Part shown: positions 1-7,888 of the stretch, piece after piece
Layout of the letters: each line of letters starts with the position of its first letter
Numbering within the stretch: position 1 is the stretch's first letter
DNA from: SIG438 sp034117945
Lineage (GTDB): Bacteria; Bacillota; Clostridia; HGM11514
Assembly: GCA_034117945.1 (NCBI GenBank)
Contig: JAXEOR010000057.1
Span: forward strand, 1 to 17,132
Length of the DNA stretch: 17,132 nucleotides
Direction of reading: 5' to 3'
The notes under the pieces: model-generated
Database searches by the model: none
What the model saw: only the letters and a program-made list of their open reading frames with translations
What the model was told of the DNA's origin: nothing
Translations under genes and position numbers: made by a program

Positions 1-1
1 C

Positions 2-241
2 AACCAGTATCTGGGGGGTGACACCTCCTTGTCCTGTTCCTCTGAAACTGCGGCGGAAATTGACCGCAAGGTGGTTGCATTGGTGCGCTTTCAACATGAA
101 AAGGCAAAGAAGCTGCTGGAGGAGCATATCCAGGTGCTGCATATGCTGGCAAAATATTTGTATGAGCATGAAACCCTTACCGGCGACGAATTTATGAGCT
201 TGCTGGAGGAGGAAAGAAAACAGAGAGAATCAGACCGGTAG
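2..241 (+). CDS. ftsH: ATP-dependent zinc metalloprotease FtsH, C-terminal fragment (5' end outside window)
   Basis: The open frame runs in from the left edge and gives 79 residues before TAG at 239-241. The residues resemble the end of the FtsH peptidase domain: a YLGGD-like stretch, then SSETAAEIDRKV, then an amphipathic helix rich in Lys and Glu (EKAKKLLEEHIQVLHMLAKYL) and the ETLTGDEF segment that closes most FtsH proteins. FtsH is a membrane-anchored AAA+ zinc protease that degrades misfolded and regulatory proteins. The AAA+ module and the HEXXH zinc motif lie outside the window and cannot be checked. An internal TTG at 29 is not a believable start because the frame stays open and FtsH-like upstream of it. 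The tail is short and polar (EEERKQRESDR), as is usual in Firmicutes FtsH. Identification rests on family memory of this C-terminal pattern. Confidence 0.85.
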   Translation, partial: NQYLGGDTSLSCSSETAAEIDRKVVALVRFQHEKAKKLLEEHIQVLHMLAKYLYEHETLTGDEFMSLLEEERKQRESDR

Positions 242-405
242 TCCGGTTGAAGATGGCCTTATGCCCGGGAAGAAATTCCCGGGCTCAGCGTGTCGATAAA
301 CGATCGACACGCTGAGCAGACATTGAAAAAGGAAGTTATATTTTGTGAAAACAAATTCGTCGGCGTACAATGGTACGGTAGAGTTTGTTTTCGCAAAAAG
401 CAAGC

Positions 406-442
406 AACCGCAAGGGGAATTCGATGTGTCCCTTGCGGTTTT
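406..442 (+). terminator. Terminator-like hairpin inside the structured element
   Basis: AACCGCAAGGG at 406-416 pairs perfectly with CCCTTGCGGTT at 430-440 around a 13-nt loop, followed by only two further T residues. The ACCGCAAG arm could instead pair with CTTGCGGT near 497-504, so two pairings compete. The short U tract makes it a weak terminator at best. Confidence 0.4.
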
Positions 443-529
443 ACTATCATTTTTGTCCTGCAAAAAGATAATAATATTATCTTTCAATTGATTCTTGCTT
501 GCGGTAGAACGACTTTTTCAACAGTCTGT

Positions 530-557
530 GCCCGGTAAGAAATTCCCGGGCTTTTTT
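530..557 (+). terminator. Intrinsic terminator closing the post-ftsH region
   Basis: GCCCGGTAA (530-538), a GAAA loop and TTCCCGGGC (543-551) form a 9-pair stem with one mismatch or wobble, followed directly by six T residues. The arms and loop nearly duplicate the hairpin at 263-284, which has no T tract. It would stop readthrough from ftsH or end a transcript of the structured element. Confidence 0.7.
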
Positions 558-566
558 ATTGAAGGG

Positions 567-598
567 CTGTCTGATTGGAGAAGATTCAGAGCAGACAG
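567..598 (+). other. Hairpin of unknown role upstream of the XRE-cupin promoter
   Basis: CTGTCTG (567-573) and CAGACAG (592-598) are perfect inverted repeats around an 18-nt spacer. They lie about 70 bp upstream of the predicted promoter. Nothing else recognisable was seen in 599-660. Confidence 0.3.
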
Positions 599-666
599 GG
601 CACTGTTGTTTTTGAAATGACAGAAAAGAAGGGGAAATCAAGGGATTTTTTGTTTAGAATTGCCCT

Positions 667-695
667 TTCTTTTTAGAACAAAAATATGCTATAAT
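667..695 (+). promoter_or_regulatory. Putative sigma-A promoter of the XRE-cupin / acyl-CoA synthetase operon
   Basis: A perfect TATAAT lies at 690-695. The hexamer 17 bp upstream (TTTCTT, 667-672) matches the -35 consensus poorly, so the promoter rests mainly on the -10. The start codon is about 40 bp downstream. Confidence 0.55.
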
Positions 696-736
696 AGAAA
701 AAATAGACGAATTTGATTTGAAAGGGGCGGTACTGT

Positions 737-1291
737 ATGGCAGAAGAATTGAAAATGATTGCAGAGCGGATTCGGGAGCTTCGGGAAGCATGCGACTATA
801 CTCCTCAGCGGCTGGCTCGGGAGCTGGGGATCGACGAGCAGGTATATCTGGATTATGAGGAAAACGGGGAAAATATTCCTATTAGCGTCATTTACGATAT
901 TGCCAATAAGTTTTCGGTGGATTTGTCTGAAATTCTGACGGGGAAAACTGCCCGGCTGGATACCTATTGCGTTGTGAAAAAAGGGCAGGGGGTTCAGGTG
1001 GATCGCTGCCCCGGATATCAATTCCGGGATCTGGCGCAAAACTATGCGGGCAAAAAAATGGAGCCTCTGATTGTTGTGGTGGAGCCGGCGGATCAAAATC
1101 CGAAGCTGATCGTGCATGAGGGTCAGGAGTTCAATTATGTGCTGGAGGGCACCATCAAGGTCATTTATGATGATAAGGAAATCGAGCTTTCGGAAGGAGA
1201 TTCCATTTATTTTAATCCCACTCACCCTCACGGGCAAAAGGCTGTGGGAGATCAACCGGCTACTTTTTTGACCATGATCATCGGCGGATGA
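737..1291 (+). CDS. XRE-family transcriptional regulator with C-terminal cupin sensor domain
   Basis: 184 residues. Residues 7-66 form a Cro/CI-type helix-turn-helix (IAERIRELREACDYTPQRLA, then an IPISVIYDIANKFSVDLSEIL segment). Residues about 108-180 form a cupin barrel with HEGQEFNYVLEG (His127, Glu128, Glu131) and GDSIYFNPTHPHG (His163, His165), which are candidate metal or ligand ligands. Proteins of this design bind DNA through the N-terminal domain and sense a small molecule in the cupin; the ligand here is unknown. ATG at 737 is supported by AAAGGGG at 721-727. The next gene, an AMP-forming acyl-CoA synthetase, starts 19 bp after the stop with its own GGAGG, so the pair looks like one transcription unit. 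Inference: the regulator responds to an acid or acyl-CoA connected with that synthetase and may autoregulate. The family call is firm and the ligand is not. Confidence 0.9.
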   Translation: MAEELKMIAERIRELREACDYTPQRLARELGIDEQVYLDYEENGENIPISVIYDIANKFSVDLSEILTGKTARLDTYCVVKKGQGVQVDRCPGYQFRDLAQNYAGKKMEPLIVVVEPADQNPKLIVHEGQEFNYVLEGTIKVIYDDKEIELSEGDSIYFNPTHPHGQKAVGDQPATFLTMIIGG

Positions 1292-1310
1292 AGGAACGGA
1301 GGAAAAAGCA

Positions 1311-2987
1311 ATGAATTTATTAGAACGTTTTTTGCCAAGAATTCAATTTGATTCCTATGAGGATTTTAAACAGAATTACAGAGTGAATATACCGGAGCAT
1401 TTTAATTTCGGATTTGACGTGGTAGACGCATGGGCGCAGATCGACCGGGACAAGCCTGCTTTGGTATGGTGCGACGATCACGGCCACGAGGAGCGGTTTA
1501 CCTTTCATGATATTTCCCGGCTTTCTAACAAAGCGGTTCATTTTTTCAAAGCCCAGGGAATCGGCAAGGGAGACGTGGTTATGGTGATCCTTCGCCGCAG
1601 ATATGAGTATTGGATCATCGCCACCGCTCTTTGCAAGCTGGGGGCAACCATCATTCCGGCAACCCTTCAGCTGACGCCGAAGGATATTATTTACCGGTGC
1701 AATGCAGCTAATGTGAAAATGATCATAGGCGTGAATGATAACGAGGTGTTAACGCACATTGAAAATTCTCTGGATCAAACCCCTTCTGTGATTGCAAAGG
1801 CGGTGGTGGCAGAGGAGCGGCCGGGCTGGCTTTGCTTTAATAAAGAGATGGAACAGTATCCGGATACCTTTTCCCGTCCTACCGGGGCGGAGGGAACGGA
1901 GAATGATGATACCATGCTGATGTATTTTACATCAGGCACCACCGGGATGCCCAAAATGGTCACCCATACCTTTACCCACCCCTTAGGGCATATTGTAACG
2001 GCAAAATACTGGCAGCGGGTACAGGACGGAAAGCTGCATATGTCCGTATCCGATTCCGGCTGGGCGAAATTCGGCTGGGGCAAGATTTACGGCCAGTGGA
2101 TCAGCGGCGCAGTGATTTTTTGCTATGATATGGATAAGTTTATTGCTAAAAATCTGATGGAAAAGATTCATCAATACGGCATTACCACCTTTTGTGCTCC
2201 TCCTACCATGTATCGGTTTATGCTGCAGGAGGACGAGGCTTTGATTCGGGAAGGCTTTTCTACCGTTGAGCAGTGCTGCACCGCAGGAGAACCCTTAAAT
2301 CCGGAGGTTTATCAGCGTTTTTTGGCGATTACCGGCCTGCCCTTGACAGAAGGCTTCGGTCAAAGCGAATCCTCTGTTTTGCTGGCGAATTTTGAATGGT
2401 TTTCTCCCAAGCCCGGTTCTATGGGCAAGCCCTCTCCGATTTACGATATCCGCCTTTTGAACAGCGAGAAACAGGAGGTAGAGGACGGAGAAGAAGGGGA
2501 AATTGTGATTATGAATGTGAAAAACAACCGGCCGGTTGGTTTGTTTACAGAATATCACAATGCTCCTCAGGTGAACGAGGAAGTCATGGGGGATGGGAAT
2601 TACAATCTCAGCGACGTTGCCTGGCGGGACAGCGACGGCTATTACTGGTTTGTGGGAAGAAGCGACGATGTGATCAAATGCTCCGGCTACCGGATCGGGC
2701 CTTTTGAAGTGGAAAGCGCCTTGATTGAGCATCCGGCGGTGCTGGAATGTGCGGTGACAGCGGTGCCCGATCCCATTCGGGGCCAGGTGGTAAAGGCGAC
2801 CATTGTTCTGACCAGAAACTATCAGCCCTCCGAAGAATTGAAAAAAGAGCTGCAAAACCATGTCAAACGGGTGACAGCTCCTTATAAATATCCCCGGGTG
2901 ATTGAATTCGTGGATGAGCTTCCCAAAACCCTGGGCGGAAAAATCAAGCGGGCTTTGATCCGGAAAACGGACAGTGAAGGAAAATAA
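1311..2987 (+). CDS. AMP-forming acyl-CoA synthetase (acetyl/medium-chain acyl-CoA ligase family)
   Basis: 558 residues, the usual length of the ANL superfamily. It would activate a carboxylic acid to acyl-AMP and then to acyl-CoA in the cytoplasm. Visible motifs are the P-loop YFTSGTTGMPK (205-215), the TEGFGQSE adenine-binding motif (346-353), the hinge region WFVGRSDDVIKCSGYRIG (446-463), and PKTLGGKIKR (538-547) with the catalytic-type Lys544. The VSDSGWAKFGWGKIYGQW block (about 246-263) is typical of acetyl-CoA/medium-chain (ACSM-like) ligases rather than long-chain FadD, so a short or medium acyl substrate is likely; the exact acid cannot be read. The sequence around 433-440 (LSDVAWRD) occupies the usual conserved Asp position. 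ATG 1311 follows GGAGG (1298-1302). It is the second gene of the operon with the XRE-cupin regulator and ends in a strong terminator. Confidence 0.88.
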   Translation: MNLLERFLPRIQFDSYEDFKQNYRVNIPEHFNFGFDVVDAWAQIDRDKPALVWCDDHGHEERFTFHDISRLSNKAVHFFKAQGIGKGDVVMVILRRRYEYWIIATALCKLGATIIPATLQLTPKDIIYRCNAANVKMIIGVNDNEVLTHIENSLDQTPSVIAKAVVAEERPGWLCFNKEMEQYPDTFSRPTGAEGTENDDTMLMYFTSGTTGMPKMVTHTFTHPLGHIVTAKYWQRVQDGKLHMSVSDSGWAKFGWGKIYGQWISGAVIFCYDMDKFIAKNLMEKIHQYGITTFCAPPTMYRFMLQEDEALIREGFSTVEQCCTAGEPLNPEVYQRFLAITGLPLTEGFGQSESSVLLANFEWFSPKPGSMGKPSPIYDIRLLNSEKQEVEDGEEGEIVIMNVKNNRPVGLFTEYHNAPQVNEEVMGDGNYNLSDVAWRDSDGYYWFVGRSDDVIKCSGYRIGPFEVESALIEHPAVLECAVTAVPDPIRGQVVKATIVLTRNYQPSEELKKELQNHVKRVTAPYKYPRVIEFVDELPKTLGGKIKRALIRKTDSEGK

Positions 2988-3014
2988 GCGAAAAAAATAA
3001 CAATTGTGTATGAA

Positions 3015-3065
3015 AAGGCTGACGGCAAAATGATGATAAAATCAAGCTGCTGTCAGTCTTTTTTT
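3015..3065 (+). terminator. Intrinsic terminator after the acyl-CoA synthetase gene
   Basis: AAGGCTGACGGC (3015-3026) pairs over 12 positions, two of them G-U, with GCTGTCAGTCTT (3049-3060), followed by a run of T to 3065. It lies 28 bp after the stop codon. Confidence 0.8.
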
Positions 3066-3280
3066 AAAAATTTTACAAATAGAGTTTGGTACAGAATGCT
3101 CCCTTAGTTAATCCATTACACCTGGTGGCCGGAAGGGCGGATACTTCTGGGCAATCAAAAAACTTTTCCGGAGATGACCGGGATCTGCCTGATTCGACTT
3201 TTTTTGTTTGGTTTTTCTGTTTTCTATAAAGTTTTTTAAGTTTTTTCTAAATAATTATTTGTTTTTTTGTGAAAAAGGGC
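3066..3280. other. Intergenic gap with modest hairpins and a T-rich tract
   Basis: No gene was seen. Two short hairpins occur: GCC-GGAAG (3128-3135) with CTTCT-(G)-GGC (3144-3152), and TTCCGG (about 3166-3171) with CCGGGA (about 3178-3183). From about 3190 the top strand is strongly T-rich up to the next promoter. I could not match the hairpin pair to a known riboswitch. Confidence 0.35.
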
Positions 3281-3309
3281 TTTTCTTTTTGGTGAAAATC
3301 AGGTATAAT
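3281..3309 (+). promoter_or_regulatory. Putative promoter of the Na/Pi cotransporter gene
   Basis: A perfect TATAAT lies at 3304-3309. The region 17 bp upstream is T-rich (TTTTCT, 3281-3286) with a poor -35 match. The leader to the start codon is about 45 nt. Confidence 0.5.
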
Positions 3310-3362
3310 AGAAATGGTTTGTTTACATAAATTTAATGTAATTTTTACATGGGGGGAAAATG

Positions 3363-5114
3363 ATGGACTTTTTTTCTGTACTGACCCTGATCGGAGGCTT
3401 GGCACTGTTTTTATACGGAATGGAGGCAATGGGAGATGCACTCAAAAAATTAGCCGGCGGCAAGCTGGAAAGCTTTTTGGGTAAGCTGACCTCCAACCGG
3501 ATGAAGGGCTTTTTGCTGGGCTTTATCGTTACGGCAGTGATCCAAAGCTCCTCTGCAACAACGGTCATGCTGGTGGGCTTTGTGAATTCCGGCATTATGA
3601 AGCTGGGGCAAACCATCAGCATTATTATGGGAGCCAATCTGGGCACAACCGTGACCTCCTGGCTGCTCAGTATGACAGGCATCAGCGGGGAAAGCTTTTT
3701 GATCAGGCTGCTCAAGCCGGAGTCCTTTACTCCGATTCTTGCCGCCGTTGGCATTCTTATGACCATGGCCGCCAAATCAGACCGGAAAAAGGACATTGGC
3801 AGCATTTTGCTGGGCTTTACCATTTTGATGTTCGGAATGGAAACCATGAGCAGCTCTATGGACGGATTGAAGGACAGCGAAACCTTCTCCCGGGTTTTGG
3901 TGATGTTTTCCAACCCATTTATGGGCATCTTAACCGGTACCCTATTGACGGCGATCATCCAATCCTCTTCCGCCTCGGTGGGTATTTTGCAGGCTCTTTC
4001 TATGACGGGCACCATTTCCTATTCTATTGCGATCCCCATTATTCTGGGGCAGAATATCGGCACTACCATCACCCCCATTATCTCCTCTGTCAGTGGAAAT
4101 ACAGAGTCTAAGCGGGTTGCTTTTTCCTGTCTTTCCATCAAAATGATCGGGGTTGCGGTTGTTGCGGTTATCTTTTATTTGCTGAATTCTCTGTTCCCCT
4201 TTGACTTTATGAACGAGCATGTGAATGCACTCAGCATTGCGGTGATTCATACATTGTTCAATCTGCTTTCTACAGTGATTTTAATGCCCTTTTGCTCCTG
4301 GATTGAAAAGCTTGCAGTGAAGGTAATCCGTGGGCCGAAGGCAGCCAAGGCAGATGTGTTTGACACGTTGGACGAGCGCTTTTTGTCCGTTCCCTCCTTT
4401 GCGGTGGAGAAAACACGGGTGCTGGTATCTGATATGGCGGAAATCGCAAGAGACTCTTTCATTGAGTCTATCTCTCTGCTCAAGCAGTTTGACAGGCAAA
4501 AAAGCAAAGAAATTCTGGAAAATGAGTCCTTGGTGGATAAATATGAGGACAAGATCGGTTCCTATCTGTTAAAGATCGCTAGCTTGAAATTGTCCGGACA
4601 GGACAGCAAGGAGGTCACCCAGTTGCTCCATGTGATCGGGGATGTGGAAAGAATTTCAGACCACTCGGTTAACGTGATGGAGGCGGCTCAGGAAATTTAC
4701 GAAAAGGGAATTGCTTTTTCAGAGGAGGCGAAGAAGGAAATTCATGTGATTACAGGTGCCGTGAGCGAGATTTTGGAAATTGCAACGCAGGCTCTGGTTA
4801 AAGAGGATCTGGCAACGGCCAAGCGGGTGGAGCCTTTGGAGCAAATTATTGATAAATTAAAATATAAAATTAAAAACAATCACATCTTAAGACTGCGGGA
4901 CGGAAACTGCACCGTTGAGATGGGCTTTATTCTTTCGGATTTGCTGACCAACTGCGAGCGTGTGGCGGATCACTGCTCCAATATTGCGGTTTGTCTGCTG
5001 GAAATGGAGAACAACTCCTTTGAAACCCATGAATATCTGAATCACGTCAAAAACGAAGGCGAAAACGAATTCTTTGAACAGTATGACGCATACAAACAAA
5101 AATATTATATTTAA
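3363..5114 (+). CDS. Na/Pi cotransporter family protein with C-terminal PhoU-like domain
   Basis: 583 residues from ATG 3363. ATG 3360 directly precedes it, but the G6 run at 3351-3356 lies only 3 nt from 3360 and 6 nt from 3363, so 3363 fits better. The membrane half has the inverted repeat typical of the NptA/PF02690 family: AVIQSSSATTVML and MGANLGTTVTS in the first repeat (about residues 59-100), then AIIQSSSASVGIL and LGQNIGTTITP in the second (about 198-239). Residues about 340-550 are helical and PhoU-like, with VERISDHSVNVME and CERVADHCSNIAV as the paired metal-binding-type motifs. Family knowledge points to sodium-coupled phosphate movement across the membrane; direction and affinity cannot be read. 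It stands alone with its own promoter, and no pst or pho genes are nearby. Confidence 0.88.
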   Translation: MDFFSVLTLIGGLALFLYGMEAMGDALKKLAGGKLESFLGKLTSNRMKGFLLGFIVTAVIQSSSATTVMLVGFVNSGIMKLGQTISIIMGANLGTTVTSWLLSMTGISGESFLIRLLKPESFTPILAAVGILMTMAAKSDRKKDIGSILLGFTILMFGMETMSSSMDGLKDSETFSRVLVMFSNPFMGILTGTLLTAIIQSSSASVGILQALSMTGTISYSIAIPIILGQNIGTTITPIISSVSGNTESKRVAFSCLSIKMIGVAVVAVIFYLLNSLFPFDFMNEHVNALSIAVIHTLFNLLSTVILMPFCSWIEKLAVKVIRGPKAAKADVFDTLDERFLSVPSFAVEKTRVLVSDMAEIARDSFIESISLLKQFDRQKSKEILENESLVDKYEDKIGSYLLKIASLKLSGQDSKEVTQLLHVIGDVERISDHSVNVMEAAQEIYEKGIAFSEEAKKEIHVITGAVSEILEIATQALVKEDLATAKRVEPLEQIIDKLKYKIKNNHILRLRDGNCTVEMGFILSDLLTNCERVADHCSNIAVCLLEMENNSFETHEYLNHVKNEGENEFFEQYDAYKQKYYI

Positions 5115-5140
5115 AAAGAGAGTTCCTTTTGAAAAAATGA

Positions 5141-5169
5141 TTGACAGTGCAGCGTTTTTATGTTACACT
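5141..5169 (+). promoter_or_regulatory. Strong sigma-A promoter of the beta-helix protein gene
   Basis: A perfect TTGACA (5141-5146), a 17-bp spacer and TACACT (5164-5169). The leader to ATG 5213 would be about 37 nt and carries AAGGAGAGG. The promoter overlaps a TTG that would lengthen the downstream frame, which argues against that TTG as a start. Confidence 0.8.
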
Positions 5170-5212
5170 TATCGTGTCTTTTATTTATTTTAACCAAAAG
5201 GAGAGGAACAAA

Positions 5213-7783
5213 ATGAGAAAAGTATTTGCAGTATGTTTGGCAGTTTGTATGTTGCTGCCAACGGTGCTGGCATCTGCTGTGTTTGCAGCTGAGCCGGTGT
5301 ATGCCATTTACGTTGCGGTTGACGGAGATGACAGCAACGACGGCTCCATCCATTCTCCGCTGGCTACCCTGGAGGCTGCCAGAAACAGGGTGCAGGATGT
5401 GAAAAAGGCAGGGGCTGTTCCTGCAGGCGGCATTCGGGTTTATCTGCGAGAAGGAACCTATTTTCGGACGGAAACACTGGAACTGACCCAGGAGGATTCT
5501 GGAACAGAACAGGCTCCTGTGATTTATTCCAGCTATCCCGGAGAAAAAGCGGTAATTACCGGCGGCGTTGCCATCAGCGGGAAGGATTTCTCCCTGCTGA
5601 CCGATCCGGAAAAAACGGCGCGGCTCAATTCGGAGACTAAGGGAAAGATTTATACGGTTGATTTAAAGGAGCACGGGATTCAAAGCCTGCTGGAGGCTAA
5701 GCCCTCTATGATGGCGCTGTTTAACGACCAGTCCTTGCGCCTGGCTCGCTGGCCCAACGAGGATTATTACATTGTGCCCAGAGTGATTGACGAAGGCACC
5801 CACCTGCGGTTGTATGCAGAGGATAAAAATCCGCCCAACAGCCCTAATTACATTCCTCCCGAGCAGCAGAAAAACGATCCCGGCGTGATCCAGTATGACG
5901 CTGATAACATCAGCAATTGGACCAATCTGGAGGATATTCGGTTGGAAGGATACTGGGGTGTTCTGTGGTCTACTGATATTCTCAAGATCGCACAGCGGGA
6001 CACTGAAAAGAAAACCATCACCTTTGACCGGGCTACCACCTATTCTGTTGTGGAAAGCATTGCCCGTTTCTATGCCTATAACGTGTTCGAGGAAATTGAC
6101 GCTCCGGGAGAATATTACATAGATAAGGATACTTTGACCATGTATCTGTATCCTCTGGAGGACATGACGAACGCAAAGATTGAGTTAACCCAATTTGATC
6201 AAGAGTTTATTCACATGACGGATGTGTCTCATGTGGCCATTACCGGAATCAGCTTTGAGACCAATGCAAAATCGGCAATTTTGATGGAGGGCGGCAGTGA
6301 TATTACCATTCAGGACTGCCAGTTCTCTAAAATTCAGAACAAGGTCATTTCTGCCGAGGGAACCTTGCGGCTGGGGGTTGCATCCTGCCGGTTTAAAAAC
6401 ATCGGCGGCATGGGTGTTCAGATCAATTCCGGGGATCGTCAGACCCTGACCTCTTCGGAATGCTATGTGGAAAACTGCCGTTTTGAGACATTTTCTCAGA
6501 TTTTAAGAACCTACAACCCTGCTATTTCTCCCAATGGGGTGGGAGTGAGAATGTCTAACAACGTGTTTACTGACGCACCTCATACGGCAATTCTGTTTAA
6601 CGGGAACGATATGCTGATTGAGTACAACGAGATTTATGACGTGCTGAAGGAAACGGATGACGCAGGTGCCATTTATTCCGGCCGGGATATGACCTGGAGA
6701 GGAAACCAGATTAATTATAATTATTTCCATGATCTGGATGACGGCCAGGGCGCTCATGGCCGGGCGGCGATTTATATGGATGACGCTATGAGCTCTATGT
6801 CTGCCTTTGGTAATATTTTTGCGAATATCCAAAAAGGCTTTTTCATGGGCGGTGGACGGGATCATACCATTGCCAATAATATTTTCCTGAAGGTATCCAA
6901 CCCCATTCCTTTTGATGCCCGGCAGTCTGCCATGACTCACGAGGATCTGTTTGATCCGGAAACCACCCAGACCATTCCTCTGCGGTTCCAGGCAATTCCT
7001 TATGACAGTGAGGTGTGGCTGGAGCGGTTCCCGGAGGTGAATGAGATGGCCAATGATGATCATCCCGGTTATCCCAAGGGAAATTCCATTTACAATAATG
7101 CTTTTGTGGCAAGCGATCAAATGAGACTGCATTCTTTGGTGACGGAATGGGCAGATCGCATTGATAAGAACGAAGAATTTACTCAAAAGAAAAGCGGTGT
7201 GGAAATCTCCCGGGACAGACACACAGTGACCATTGCACAGGACAGTGAAATTTACACCAAAATTCCGGAATTTCAAGCCATTCCTACTGGAAAAATCGGA
7301 AATTACACCAATCGGCTGAACGAAAAGCTGGCCGGTGCGGTGGCACTGATGATCGACAGCCCCAATGCCTTGGTTAAGAATGAAAAGGTTTTTGTGGACA
7401 GCAATGACAGCTCTGTGCAGCCCATCGTGCAGAACGACCGCACCTTAGTGCCTGTCAGATTTATTGCGGAAAGCTTTGGCGCTCAGGTGGATTGGGAAGA
7501 AGCAACCGAGACGGTGACAGTGAATCTGGACGGCCGACAAATTCAGTTACAGCTGGGATCTGCTGTGATGCTGGTTGACGGCAAGGAGCAAACCCTGGAT
7601 GTGCCGGCTCAAACCATTTCCGACCGCACTCTGATTCCTCTCCGTGCTTTGGCAGAGGGACTTGGAAAATCAGTGCTGTGGGACGATCGGGGACTGATTG
7701 TGATCAGCGGTCAGGAGAATTTGTTTGATACCCAGGAGGATGCCTACCTGATTGACGATGTGATTCGCAGACTGGCTTACTAA
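5213..7783 (+). CDS. Secreted right-handed beta-helix protein with copper-amine-oxidase-N-like C-terminal repeats
   Basis: 856 residues from ATG 5213, which follows AAGGAGAGG at about 5198-5206. Residues 1-26 are a signal peptide (positive MRK, hydrophobic core, likely cut after SAVFA). The mature protein opens with YVAVDGDDSNDGS and a region ending GGIRVYLREGTYF (about 32-84), the entry of pectate-lyase-like or GH141-like right-handed beta-helix proteins. The middle (about 330-600) has repeated beta-coil segments such as ITGISFETNAKSAI, IQDCQFSKIQNKVI and VYVENCRF-like turns, and the motif LRLARWPNEDYY lies near 180. The end (about 710-832) has two copy-like units, NDRTLVPVRFIAESFG and SDRTLIPLRALAEGLG, as in the PF07833 family, which in Clostridia often occurs in cell-surface proteins. 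Inference: an exported glycan-active or glycan-binding protein. Enzyme class and substrate are not readable. Confidence 0.82.
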   Translation: MRKVFAVCLAVCMLLPTVLASAVFAAEPVYAIYVAVDGDDSNDGSIHSPLATLEAARNRVQDVKKAGAVPAGGIRVYLREGTYFRTETLELTQEDSGTEQAPVIYSSYPGEKAVITGGVAISGKDFSLLTDPEKTARLNSETKGKIYTVDLKEHGIQSLLEAKPSMMALFNDQSLRLARWPNEDYYIVPRVIDEGTHLRLYAEDKNPPNSPNYIPPEQQKNDPGVIQYDADNISNWTNLEDIRLEGYWGVLWSTDILKIAQRDTEKKTITFDRATTYSVVESIARFYAYNVFEEIDAPGEYYIDKDTLTMYLYPLEDMTNAKIELTQFDQEFIHMTDVSHVAITGISFETNAKSAILMEGGSDITIQDCQFSKIQNKVISAEGTLRLGVASCRFKNIGGMGVQINSGDRQTLTSSECYVENCRFETFSQILRTYNPAISPNGVGVRMSNNVFTDAPHTAILFNGNDMLIEYNEIYDVLKETDDAGAIYSGRDMTWRGNQINYNYFHDLDDGQGAHGRAAIYMDDAMSSMSAFGNIFANIQKGFFMGGGRDHTIANNIFLKVSNPIPFDARQSAMTHEDLFDPETTQTIPLRFQAIPYDSEVWLERFPEVNEMANDDHPGYPKGNSIYNNAFVASDQMRLHSLVTEWADRIDKNEEFTQKKSGVEISRDRHTVTIAQDSEIYTKIPEFQAIPTGKIGNYTNRLNEKLAGAVALMIDSPNALVKNEKVFVDSNDSSVQPIVQNDRTLVPVRFIAESFGAQVDWEEATETVTVNLDGRQIQLQLGSAVMLVDGKEQTLDVPAQTISDRTLIPLRALAEGLGKSVLWDDRGLIVISGQENLFDTQEDAYLIDDVIRRLAY

Positions 7784-7810
7784 TCAAGAAATTTTTGAAG
7801 ATATAACAGG

Positions 7811-7862
7811 TGATAAAAACATGAGGACGGTTGCGACAGCAATCGTCCTCATGTTTTGTTGT
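7811..7862. terminator. Bidirectional intrinsic terminator between the convergent beta-helix and GH36 genes
   Basis: AAAACATGAGGACG (7816-7829) and CGTCCTCATGTTTT (7844-7857) are perfect inverted repeats. The stem extends inward through GTTGC/GCAAT to a GACA loop, giving about 19 pairs. T residues at one end and A residues at the other give a U tract on either strand, so one hairpin can serve both genes. Confidence 0.85.
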
Positions 7863-7888
7863 CATATTTGAAGATAGGGCATTCGCCT

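Larger units (their letters stand above)
263..557 (+). other. Dense nested inverted-repeat element (structured RNA candidate or MITE-like repeat)
   Basis: No convincing gene lies between ftsH and 737, but the DNA is full of inverted repeats. A 9-bp stem with a GAAA loop (263-284) is followed by a perfect 15-bp stem with a 5-nt loop (283-297/303-317). Next, 317-331 pairs with 513-528 (CAGAC/GTCTG plus nine consecutive pairs, TTGAAAAAG/CTTTTTCAA). That long-range helix encloses three hairpins: 345-358/381-394 (14 bp with G-U pairs, inner stem 364-368/373-377), 406-416/430-440 (11 bp) and 464-472/76-84 of the same hundred (9 bp, 464-484). A near copy of the first hairpin closes the element at 530-551 and has a T tract. 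This could be a multibranched RNA read through from ftsH, or a small repeat with palindromic ends. No clear target-site duplication was seen, and no other copy occurs in the window. Confidence 0.55.

Noticed and set aside
230..538. Open frames of 63-85 residues on both strands in the post-ftsH region
   Set aside because: They fall across the inverted repeats, have no convincing ribosome binding site and show no recognisable domain.
5141..5212. In-frame TTG extension of the beta-helix gene adding 24 residues
   Set aside because: The TTG is part of the perfect -35 TTGACA; ATG 5213 has an AAGGAGAGG site and begins a proper signal peptide.
6503..7276. 257-residue minus-strand frame over the beta-helix gene
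   Set aside because: It is an antisense shadow of the exported protein with no start signal and no domain.
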